Positions 1 through 6,692 of a stretch of 9,988 nucleotides of DNA are shown one piece after another. The stretch comes from an uncultured Neisseriaceae bacterium (lineage in GTDB: Bacteria > Pseudomonadota > Gammaproteobacteria > Burkholderiales > UBA11063). Each line of letters opens with the position of its first letter. Position 1 is the first letter of the stretch. Below the pieces are notes generated by a model. The model saw only the letters and a program-made list of their open reading frames with translations, was not told the origin of the DNA and ran no database searches. The stretch is taken from contig CALFYC010000163.1 of assembly GCA_937952895.1 (NCBI GenBank), forward strand, positions 1 through 9,988, written 5' to 3'. The position numbers and the translations under genes were made by a program.

Positions 1-59
1 TTAATAACGATATATTAATATATAATAAAATTATTGTCAAGAAATATTTTAGGAAAATT
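1..59 (+). promoter_or_regulatory. Probable promoter/operator and ribosome-binding site of the repressor-led operon
   Basis: The leader is almost pure A/T. It contains a perfect -10-like hexamer TATAAT at 21-26 and a 14-base perfect palindrome (atatattaatatat) at 10-23 that overlaps it. A Shine-Dalgarno-like AGGA at 51-54 lies 5 bases before the ATG at 60. The -35 box would fall at or beyond the window's left edge, so it cannot be judged. A palindrome over the -10 box just upstream of a repressor gene fits autoregulation, but perfect A/T palindromes are common in DNA of this composition, so the operator reading is an inference. Confidence 0.35.
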
Positions 60-713
60 ATGAGCATCTCAATTTCTATAGATCAAATAAGGAAATCTAA
101 TTTAAAAAAACTTATTGATGAGAAAGGTTATAAGTCGTTAACAGAATTTGCAAAAACTCACGGATTTTTTACTTCAAATTTATCACCTATACTAAATGGT
201 AATAAAAAATTTACTGATAAATTAGCGCAGTCTCTTGAAGAAAAACTTAAATTGCCAGAGGGATTTTTATCAAGGTTAAATACAGAAGGTGATAAGGAAT
301 ATCTAATACCATATAAAACTCTTAGTAATCTACCTGATAACAATATTACTCTAACTGATGAAGGTTCGTGCTTTAGCATTAGTAAGGCAATAATTGATGA
401 AGATAAGTTTGACCCAAGTAATCTATTTGCTATTAATGGTTCCTTTACAGGAATTGACCGTAATGCCATGACAAATTCACTACAAAAAAATAGTGTTCTT
501 ATATTTAATAGCAATGATAAAAGAATACTAAATAATAAAATTTACTTGATTAAATTTTCTAATCAACTATTAATTCGAGAATATTTAGAAAATAATAATA
601 CTGGTTTTTTTGAAACTGAGAATCCGGCATTATATGCCAAAATAAGTGCACCAAGTAAAGATGTAGAAATTATTGGTAGGTTAGTTTACCAATTAAATAT
701 AGAAAAATTTTAA
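60..713 (+). CDS. XRE-family transcriptional repressor with degenerate S24 (LexA/CI-like) C-terminal domain
   Basis: A 217-residue DNA-binding regulator of phage-repressor type. Residues about 25-70 form a Cro/CI helix-turn-helix: LTEFAKTHGF, then SNLSPILNG, then KLAQSLEEKLKLPEGFL. Residues about 115-213 fit the S24 peptidase fold of LexA, CI and P22 C2, including a late NPALYAKI stretch and a VEIIGRLVYQL strand. Aligned by eye, the usual GDSM-type active-site turn reads RNAM, so the catalytic Ser becomes Ala136, and the Lys of the VKRL motif becomes Arg173 (LIREYL). If right, the domain can dimerise but cannot self-cleave, so control would not run through RecA-stimulated cleavage. The start is an ATG with AGGA 5 bases upstream. 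It is the first gene of a four-gene co-directional run, 35 bases before the kinase gene, and is the natural candidate to control that run. The family call is secure; the loss of catalysis is my alignment. Confidence 0.85.
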   Translation: MSISISIDQIRKSNLKKLIDEKGYKSLTEFAKTHGFFTSNLSPILNGNKKFTDKLAQSLEEKLKLPEGFLSRLNTEGDKEYLIPYKTLSNLPDNNITLTDEGSCFSISKAIIDEDKFDPSNLFAINGSFTGIDRNAMTNSLQKNSVLIFNSNDKRILNNKIYLIKFSNQLLIREYLENNNTGFFETENPALYAKISAPSKDVEIIGRLVYQLNIEKF

Positions 714-736
714 TATGGTCGTCCTTGCTAGATAAT

Positions 737-751
737 AAGGGGGTTTAATTG
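737..751 (+). promoter_or_regulatory. Strong ribosome-binding site with TTG start codon for the kinase gene
   Basis: AAGGGGG at 737-743 is the best Shine-Dalgarno sequence in the operon. It is followed, after 5 bases, by TTG at 749. The in-frame codon immediately before the TTG (746-748) is TAA, so no longer start is possible and the next ATG lies far inside the first domain. This fixes the start and shows that a strong ribosome site is paired with a weak initiation codon. Confidence 0.75.
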
Positions 752-3217
752 ATAACAATAAAAGTATTAGATAGTGCAGAGTTAATTGAAGAGGCATGCG
801 CTTTATTATACAAAACCCATATTGAGCAGGTACAATGGGATGTAGCTCCAGATAATCCATCACAAATTAGAATAGAAAATCGTAATAATCGTAACCTCCT
901 AATTGATAGATTTACAGATAATGCAACTTGGTTTGGAGCTTTTGACGATCAAAAGCTTATTGGTTGTACTCGCTTATGTGGGGTTGATGAGAATAATTTA
1001 TTAGAAATTGAAGGCTATCCTAATAGTAGTATTGTCAGACCGTATTTACCAAAAGATAAAAATTTCTGTGTAGAATCCACTCGTACAGCTGTTGCAAAAG
1101 AATATACTGGTCAAGGAATAGTAAAACTTTTATTATTAGCTGCATTTACATATTGTGAAGAAAATCATTATTCTCTTGCAGCATGCGTAAGCAATGGATA
1201 TTTAAAGTCATTATTAAAAAGAATTGGATATCCATTAAAAATGGAGCATGCTTTTAAATATGAACCACAAGACCCCTTAGCTGTAAATTTTTATTTTGCA
1301 GATTATAATAAATCTGAAATAAAACATATGATTCGTACACTTAGAGGGTTAAATAACAACCTTAGTATTAGTAGCACAAAAATATTTAATGCTCTTGAAA
1401 TCGTTGCACCAATTTTACCAACCCCTGTATATTGGCAAGATACTAACGGTATTGTATTAGGACTAAATGAACATTGCCTTAAAGGTATGGGTGCTACTCG
1501 AGATGTTATTGGTAAGACTCCATATGAATTTTATTCAAAAGAAATTGCTGAACAGATTCTTACTCATCATGCAGAAGTGATGAGAAAGGGAGAAATTCTA
1601 TCTCAAGATGAAAGAATTGAAGACATTACAACAGGGCAAGTTAAATATTTTCGTAATATAAAAGCCCCATTATATGATGATGAAGGTAAAGTTATTGGAA
1701 TTATTGGTTCGGCAATCGAAGTTACAGCTGAAAAAGAAGCTGAGAAATTAAGAATTGAAAATCAAAAACATAAATCTGAAACAGAACGTTATAGAACTAT
1801 TACAGAACAGCAAGAAAAATTTAGATTACGATCTGATCGCGTGGCACATGATATCCGTTCTCCATTAGCAAGTTTAATTATGTTAGCCAATTATTGTACC
1901 GGTCTTGAAGAAGAGTCAAGAAATATATTACGAACTGCCAGCAATAGGCTTCAAGATATTGCTAATGATTTATTACGCGATTACACCCCTCAACAATCAC
2001 ATGCTCATGATTTTATACAGCCAACTTTAGTATCAACTGTATTACTAGAAATATTATCTGAAAAAAGGTCTCAGTATATAAATTCGCCAATAGAGTTTTC
2101 TCATCAATTTGATTTTGATAGTGGATTTGCTTTTATCAATATTAATCGCAGTGACTTTGGTCGCTCTATTTCTAATCTTATCAATAATGCGGCTGACGCT
2201 TTTGAAGAGAAAAATGATTGCCAAATATCTGTTAATATTGATTCGGATGAAGATTCAGTAATTGTTAGAATTGAAGATAATGGTAGAGGTATGCCACCAG
2301 AAGTGGTGAAAAAATTATTAAATAATGTAAGTATAACGACAGGTAAAGAAGGTGGGCATGGAATTGGATTCCCCCAAATTTATGATACGTTAAAAAATAG
2401 TAACGGTAAATTGGATATAAATTCCCAATTAGGACATGGCACCTCAATTAGTTTAACTTTCCCAAGAATCAAAGCCCCTGAATGGATTGCAGAATCAATA
2501 AAACTAAATAAAAATGATATTATCCTAATAATTGATGATGATTACTCAATTCATAATGCTTGGGATGCAAAATTTAAAGTCATACGAAAGCAAGCCCCAG
2601 ATATACAAATTTGGCATTTTACCTCGACAAAACAAGCAAATAACTTTATTGATAATTTATCTGAAAAAGCTAAACTGAAAGTTCTATTGTTAGTTGATTA
2701 TGAATTCATAAAAGAAGAAACAACAGGAATTGAATTTATTAAAGATTCTGGCATAAAACGTTCATTAGTAGTAACCAGCTATTACGGTAAAGATAAAACA
2801 CGTAATGAAGCTATCTCTATTCATACCAAAATATTGCCTAAAACTCTTGCTCCAACAATTTTAATTACGTTCAATGAGTCAGATACTTATATTGAACAAA
2901 AAAATGTTGATCTAGTATTAGTTGATGATGATAAAACTTTTATACACGACTTTATAGAATTAAATGGCGCCAATAAAAATATTGATCGATATTATGATCC
3001 AGAAGAATTTCTATCAAAAGTAGCTTATTATCCAAAACACACAAAAATTTATATAGACAATGTATTTCCTAATGCTGATATGGATGGTATAGATATTGCA
3101 CAAAATTTACATGAGCAGGGTTATAGAAATATTTTTGTCATTACTGGTAAACCTTATGATAGGAAAGTTCCTTCATATGTTAGGCTGATCGCAAAAGAAG
3201 ATATAGGGATTAATTAA
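749..3217 (+). CDS. GNAT/LuxI-like acyltransferase-PAS-histidine kinase with two receiver domains
   Basis: An 822-residue soluble multidomain signalling protein with no membrane segment. Residues 1 to about 185 form a GNAT-fold domain with LuxI-like marks: GCTRL (Arg75) and ESTR (Glu109, Arg112), matching the conserved Arg and E-x-x-R of acyl-homoserine-lactone synthases and FeeM-type N-acyl amino acid synthases. The E-x-D-x-F-D stretch of true LuxI is not evident, so the product is unknown. Residues about 215-325 are a PAS domain. Residues 360-410 are a dimerisation/phosphoacceptor helix with His367 in VAHDIRSPL. Residues about 470-573 are the ATPase, with N-box SNLINNAADAF (Asn476), DNGRGM (510-515) and GGHGIG (535-540). 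The first receiver (590-700) has Asp596-598, phosphoacceptor Asp650, Thr676 and Lys698. The second (720-822) has Asp726-728, phosphoacceptor Asp770, Thr799 and Lys816. No DNA-binding output domain is present. The gene starts at TTG and ends 28 bases before the ATPase gene. The kinase and receivers are certain; a signal-synthase activity is inference. Confidence 0.88.
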   Translation: MITIKVLDSAELIEEACALLYKTHIEQVQWDVAPDNPSQIRIENRNNRNLLIDRFTDNATWFGAFDDQKLIGCTRLCGVDENNLLEIEGYPNSSIVRPYLPKDKNFCVESTRTAVAKEYTGQGIVKLLLLAAFTYCEENHYSLAACVSNGYLKSLLKRIGYPLKMEHAFKYEPQDPLAVNFYFADYNKSEIKHMIRTLRGLNNNLSISSTKIFNALEIVAPILPTPVYWQDTNGIVLGLNEHCLKGMGATRDVIGKTPYEFYSKEIAEQILTHHAEVMRKGEILSQDERIEDITTGQVKYFRNIKAPLYDDEGKVIGIIGSAIEVTAEKEAEKLRIENQKHKSETERYRTITEQQEKFRLRSDRVAHDIRSPLASLIMLANYCTGLEEESRNILRTASNRLQDIANDLLRDYTPQQSHAHDFIQPTLVSTVLLEILSEKRSQYINSPIEFSHQFDFDSGFAFININRSDFGRSISNLINNAADAFEEKNDCQISVNIDSDEDSVIVRIEDNGRGMPPEVVKKLLNNVSITTGKEGGHGIGFPQIYDTLKNSNGKLDINSQLGHGTSISLTFPRIKAPEWIAESIKLNKNDIILIIDDDYSIHNAWDAKFKVIRKQAPDIQIWHFTSTKQANNFIDNLSEKAKLKVLLLVDYEFIKEETTGIEFIKDSGIKRSLVVTSYYGKDKTRNEAISIHTKILPKTLAPTILITFNESDTYIEQKNVDLVLVDDDKTFIHDFIELNGANKNIDRYYDPEEFLSKVAYYPKHTKIYIDNVFPNADMDGIDIAQNLHEQGYRNIFVITGKPYDRKVPSYVRLIAKEDIGIN

Positions 3218-3245
3218 ATATAAAATATTAAGAAAAGTTAAAAGT

Positions 3246-5405
3246 ATGAAATTATTTTGGCATATTCTATTAGGAGCTCTTTTACTTTCTATACTTTGTG
3301 TTACATTTAATATCAATCATTTGTTAATACCAAATTTATTGAACTGGACAACTAATGTTTTTAAATTTAGTTTATACAGCATTATATTTAGTCTCATTGT
3401 ATGCGCAGCTATTAAACGTATTCCATGGCATTTAATTAATAAATACCTAATAAAAAATCATCTAACTGAAAATATTTTTGATAGCATGACCCACTGTGTG
3501 ATGTTAACAGGAGCATGGGGTAGTGGAAAAACAACATACTATAATAAAGAGTTGAAGAATATAATTCAAAATGGAACTAATAAAAAACAAATTTATATTT
3601 CATGTTTTAGTGCTACAAAATCAGAGTTGATTTCACAAATTATATCAAAAGATCCATTATATTCGGTATTGACATTAAATGGATTGTTAAATAAATTTAT
3701 TGAATCAAATTGGCAGTCATTTATGCCTAAAAATTCTGTTATTATCTTTGATGATCTAGAGCGCCTTCATAAAAATAAGGATGATATTCTTGATGTTATT
3801 GGAATTATTGATTATCTTAAGAAATGTGAAAATAATAATGAAATATTGCTAATCTGTAATCTTGATGAAAACAATGATATTCTCAACAAATATATGGAAA
3901 AAATTGTTGATGATGTTATAGATATTAGTGAATATAGGATAAAGTATAAACTTAATTATTTTATTGAAGATATTTATCAAAACAAATCCTTTGAAATAAT
4001 TCCAGAAAAAACTAAAAAATTTTTTGCTCTGCAATTTACAAAAACTATTAATGATAACATTATAAATCACAATTTGCGTTTGGTTAGAAACACTCTTAAT
4101 AAGTTGTTATACAAATTAGTATTTATTCTTGAACAATCCAATTATACTAATAAAACCATAATTAATGACATTGATATAATAATACTTAATGATTTAATTG
4201 ATAACTTTTCGAATAATATGGATTTTTATATAAAATTGCACCATCTTTTTTATATGGATCATAGCCTTTATAAAAAAATTGCATATTCAAACTATAGCAC
4301 AATATCATATATTAAAGAGCTACAACTTAAATTAACAAGCGATAAGAAAGAAGAGAAAGAGAACTCTGAAAATGAATTAAAAAAATATTCAAAAATATTA
4401 AAGTCAAAATTTAAACTTAATCTAGAAGACATTTTAAAGAAAAATTTCTCCCAATCAAATCCCTTAGATAATTTTTTTAATTTGTTAGAGATATATAACT
4501 TTGTTTTTAAAAGCTTTCTCCCAAAACATTTAAACCTTGATAATCAGAGCTTTGGATTACATGTTTTAGCCGCAAAATATATAAATCACAAAAAGCGTTA
4601 TGAAAAACTTTTAGCAGAAAACTATGAATTTTTTGGAGATTCTAATTTAATATATAATAAATTAGATAAAACTAATTTTTATAATTCTAAACAATATAAT
4701 GAGCTCACCCACTTAAGAAATCATTTATTTAGCGAGTCAAATATAATAAAATTTGCGTTAAAATGTTTAAATTTAAATTTTTTAAATGAAACTGATTTAA
4801 GAGATATATTAGACCCAAAATTTTTTATTTGGTGTTCAATACTGATAAAATTTGGATTTTATGAAGAGGTTATAGATTTTATTCGTAAAATAATTGCTAA
4901 GAAATATATGATAAATCAATTTAAAGATTATCAATTTAAAGATTATTATATATTTTTTTATGAGAGGGGCCTCCCTTTAATTGATATTTTTTATAAAGCT
5001 AAGTTTTTTTATAACAAGGTTCTAAATATATATAGTGAAGAGCTATGGAAGATTATAGAGAATGATATATCTTATGAATCAAGATTAAAATATTTAACTT
5101 TATTAGCGTATAATTATCAAATTAATTCAATACAAAATATAATAAAGCAACAATCTTTAATGAAAGTGTTTGAAGCATATTTATTGGATCAAAAAAGTCG
5201 TTGTTTTGAAGAACATATTGACTCTCTTATAGAATATTATTTTTTAATAGCATTTCAAATTAGATATCAACCCAAAAGAGAAATTGTAAATAAATTAAAA
5301 AATAATTATACGAACGTAATTAAAAAATATACTTATTCGCCTCAAAAGTTTAAAGATTTTAGTTATTGGTTTAACAAATTAATAAATAATACTTTAATAT
5401 CATAA
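3246..5405 (+). CDS. Membrane-anchored KAP/YobI-like P-loop NTPase, probable defence component
   Basis: A 719-residue protein with two N-terminal hydrophobic segments (about 4-21 and 39-57) followed by a basic stretch, which predicts a cytoplasmic ATPase held at the inner membrane. The NTPase motifs are clear: Walker A TGAWGSGKTT (88-97), Walker B VIIFDDLERL (165-174, Asp169/Asp170), a sensor-like LLICNLD (Asn205), KIVDDVIDI (219-227) and an Arg-bearing HNLRLVRNTLNKL (275-287). This order and the FDDLERL form match KAP-type STAND NTPases. Residues about 361-390 are highly charged and probably helical or coiled. The remaining 330 residues are Lys/Asn/Ile-rich, probably helical, and not recognised. 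KAP NTPases include the phage-exclusion protein PifA and occur in many defence loci. The gene lies 23 bases before the Shedu nuclease gene, so it may sense infection or gate the nuclease; that role is inferred. It is very AT-rich: 4381-4440 has only 9 G/C in 60 bases. The Shine-Dalgarno sequence is weak (AAGAAAAG). Confidence 0.82.
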   Translation: MKLFWHILLGALLLSILCVTFNINHLLIPNLLNWTTNVFKFSLYSIIFSLIVCAAIKRIPWHLINKYLIKNHLTENIFDSMTHCVMLTGAWGSGKTTYYNKELKNIIQNGTNKKQIYISCFSATKSELISQIISKDPLYSVLTLNGLLNKFIESNWQSFMPKNSVIIFDDLERLHKNKDDILDVIGIIDYLKKCENNNEILLICNLDENNDILNKYMEKIVDDVIDISEYRIKYKLNYFIEDIYQNKSFEIIPEKTKKFFALQFTKTINDNIINHNLRLVRNTLNKLLYKLVFILEQSNYTNKTIINDIDIIILNDLIDNFSNNMDFYIKLHHLFYMDHSLYKKIAYSNYSTISYIKELQLKLTSDKKEEKENSENELKKYSKILKSKFKLNLEDILKKNFSQSNPLDNFFNLLEIYNFVFKSFLPKHLNLDNQSFGLHVLAAKYINHKKRYEKLLAENYEFFGDSNLIYNKLDKTNFYNSKQYNELTHLRNHLFSESNIIKFALKCLNLNFLNETDLRDILDPKFFIWCSILIKFGFYEEVIDFIRKIIAKKYMINQFKDYQFKDYYIFFYERGLPLIDIFYKAKFFYNKVLNIYSEELWKIIENDISYESRLKYLTLLAYNYQINSIQNIIKQQSLMKVFEAYLLDQKSRCFEEHIDSLIEYYFLIAFQIRYQPKREIVNKLKNNYTNVIKKYTYSPQKFKDFSYWFNKLINNTLIS
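4916..4945 (+). repeat. Perfect 15-base tandem duplication inside the NTPase gene
   Basis: TCAATTTAAAGATTA occurs twice back to back (4916-4930 and 4931-4945). It keeps the frame and gives the repeated peptide QFKDYQFKDYY at about residues 558-568 of the NTPase. It looks like a recent replication-slippage product in a helical region outside the ATPase core. Confidence 0.8.
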
Positions 5406-5428
5406 AATTATTAATGGAATTTGTCTAA

Positions 5429-6472
5429 ATGGAAGAAATAATTACTAATTCAACCTCTAAAAAAACTTTACTTGTAAATGACATTATACTTTATTCTACT
5501 ACAACTACAAGGTTGCTTTTTCGCCCTTTAATAGTTAATAATATTAATAATCAAAATGCATGTGTAAGGGGAGCTTTTATTTCACAAAAAAAATCTAAAC
5601 TTAATTGCTGGGAAGATTTTACAGATATTTCCCCTTCAAAATTAAAGAATGGAGAATATATAAAACTTGAATTAGATGCAAAATCTGTTCTAGAATTGCT
5701 TAATAAATTTGATATATTGAAAGATTTATATAAAAAACATGGTATTAGGTTCGGATCTCATAAATATGATTATATAAAATCCACAGATGAGGAAATTGTA
5801 AACCAATTATCTCAAATAATGGCACTACCTAACAAAAAAGTTGTAATTTCGGCACTTAAAAATTTAAAGAAAGAGGATTTAGATTCTTTTATGGCACTAA
5901 TAAATATAACAAAGTTTAAAAATTTTTTGAAAGTATTACAAGATAATATTAATGTGCAGCAAAAAGAAGAATTTTGGCATAACGTTTTTATAGAAAATCG
6001 ATGGGCTCTAACACAAATATTTACCTCGCCGACAGTTTACTTACTATCTAAGCCATATTGTGGCGGAAAAAATATTAACAATATAGGTGGTGTATATAGC
6101 GATTTTTTATATAAAAATTCGCTAACCAATAACTTAGTATTTTTAGAAATAAAGACCCCTTTCACAAAACTAATTGGACCTAGTTATAGAGATGATATTT
6201 ATTCAATATCTAACGATCTAACTGGTGCTGTTAACCAAATAATCAATCAAAGAAATACTTATACCACAACTTTTGGCCCTGATAAAGAAAAGCTTTTACA
6301 TAATATTAAATGCTATATAATAATTGGAAAAACTGAATCTCTTCTAGCAGAACAACTTAAATCCTTAGAAATATATAAAAGCTCTTTAAACGGAGTTGAA
6401 ATCATTACTTATACTGAATTAATTACAAAAATACAATCTTTTATAGAAGTTTTTAATGAAAGCTCTATTTAA
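5429..6472 (+). CDS. sduA: Shedu-type anti-phage nuclease SduA (DUF4263)
   Basis: A 347-residue protein. Its C-terminal half (about 178-340) carries the Shedu/DUF4263 PD-(D/E)XK nuclease signature: an opening helix EEFWHNVFIENRWAL (180-194), then GGVYSDFLYKN with Asp225, LVFLEIKTP with Glu240 and Lys242, and a helix LTGAVNQIINQRNTY (264-278) with Gln270 and Gln274. D...ExK plus the Q-rich helix is the catalytic layout of the family. DUF4263 proteins were shown to protect against phages (SduA of the Shedu system) and are thought to cut DNA. Residues 1 to about 170 are a separate domain that I do not recognise; N-terminal domains vary widely among Shedu proteins and are taken to be sensors or regulators. 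Shedu normally acts as a single gene, so its tight placement 23 bases after a KAP-type ATPase is notable. The start is an ATG with GGAA 9 bases upstream. The gene is last in the operon and converges on rep. Confidence 0.85.
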   Translation: MEEIITNSTSKKTLLVNDIILYSTTTTRLLFRPLIVNNINNQNACVRGAFISQKKSKLNCWEDFTDISPSKLKNGEYIKLELDAKSVLELLNKFDILKDLYKKHGIRFGSHKYDYIKSTDEEIVNQLSQIMALPNKKVVISALKNLKKEDLDSFMALINITKFKNFLKVLQDNINVQQKEEFWHNVFIENRWALTQIFTSPTVYLLSKPYCGGKNINNIGGVYSDFLYKNSLTNNLVFLEIKTPFTKLIGPSYRDDIYSISNDLTGAVNQIINQRNTYTTTFGPDKEKLLHNIKCYIIIGKTESLLAEQLKSLEIYKSSLNGVEIITYTELITKIQSFIEVFNESSI

Positions 6473-6508
6473 TAGTCCAAAATTTGCTAATCTCGATTAA
6501 ATAAATAT

Positions 6509-6529
6509 TTTGGGGACAATTTGGGGACA
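6509..6529 (+). repeat. Two direct repeats TTTGGGGACA, 11-base period, near the putative att site
   Basis: TTTGGGGACA occurs at 6509-6518 and again at 6520-6529, one helical turn apart. These G-runs stand out sharply from the A/T-rich surroundings. From memory, repeated TGGGGACA boxes are often seen between tRNA attachment sites and tyrosine-integrase genes, where they probably bind integrase or excisionase. Here no integrase gene follows on either strand, so I read them as arm-type sites left from a lost or displaced integration module. Confidence 0.55.
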
Positions 6530-6563
6530 TTTACTACGATTGATATGCATAAATATAGACTTT

Positions 6564-6585
6564 TAGCAAAAAATTATATTTGCTA
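6564..6585. repeat. Inverted repeat TAGCAAA/TTTGCTA between sduA and rep
   Basis: A 7-base perfect stem (TAGCAAA at 6564-6570, TTTGCTA at 6579-6585) encloses an 8-base A/T loop. A further copy of TTTGCTA lies at 6483-6489. The stem is A/T-rich and no T-run follows on either strand, so it is a poor intrinsic terminator. It could be another recombinase-binding element or chance. Confidence 0.3.
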
Positions 6586-6634
6586 TAAAGCTCGTAATAT
6601 CAATGTTTTATATATCGGTTAGATAATTTCTAAA

Positions 6635-6665
6635 TGGTGCGGAAGAAGAGACTCGAACTCTTACG
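6635..6665 (-). other. tRNA-Leu 3'-end fragment, probable attachment-site (att) scar
   Basis: Read on the minus strand, this gives a 5-bp T-stem AAGAG/CTCTT around the T-loop TTCGAGT, then the acceptor strand CTTCCGC and encoded ACCA. CTTCCGC would pair with a 5' GCGGAAG, as in proteobacterial tRNA-Leu. The next bases upstream on the minus strand (GGTTAGCG, plus-strand 6664-6671) could be the end of a long variable arm. Beyond that there is no anticodon arm, D-arm or 5' acceptor, only A/T sequence running into the rep stop codon. It is therefore not a functional tRNA but a 3' fragment of the kind left by elements integrating into tRNA genes. It lies between the AT-rich defence operon and the housekeeping genes. 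Confidence 0.75.
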
Positions 6666-6692
6666 CTAACCATTTATTATAAAAAAGATACA

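Larger units (their letters stand above)
6473..6692. other. Convergent intergenic junction between the operon and rep
   Basis: This 220-base stretch separates the convergent sduA and rep genes. I found no reading frame of note. Its content is the G-rich direct repeats, the small inverted repeat and the tRNA-Leu 3' fragment listed separately. A 6-base inverted pair GGTTAG (6617-6622) and CTAACC (6666-6671) brackets the tRNA fragment. No convincing intrinsic terminator is visible for either gene. Confidence 0.6.

Noticed and set aside
158..514. 118-codon open frame on the minus strand opposite the repressor gene
   Set aside because: It lies wholly inside the repressor gene, has no recognisable domain and no promoter or ribosome site; the plus-strand product has clear family motifs.
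2265..2447. 60-codon minus-strand frame inside the kinase gene
   Set aside because: It is antisense to the conserved DNGRGM and GGHGIG ATPase motifs, with a low-complexity hydrophobic and aromatic product, so it is a shadow frame.
3849..4070. 73-codon minus-strand frame inside the NTPase gene
   Set aside because: It is a product of A/T-rich antisense sequence rich in Ile, Asn and Phe, opposite a well-defined NTPase domain.
4914..4946. CRISPR-like repeats
   Set aside because: Only two adjacent copies of 15 bases without spacers, inside a coding frame; no CRISPR array or cas gene was seen anywhere in the window.
6564..6585. Intrinsic terminator for the operon or for rep
   Set aside because: The stem is short and A/T-rich and no T-run follows on either strand; kept only as an inverted repeat.
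6473..6692. Tyrosine integrase gene expected beside the att-like site
   Set aside because: No frame in this stretch encodes more than a few residues, and the neighbouring genes are a nuclease and a helicase; the integrase is absent from the window.
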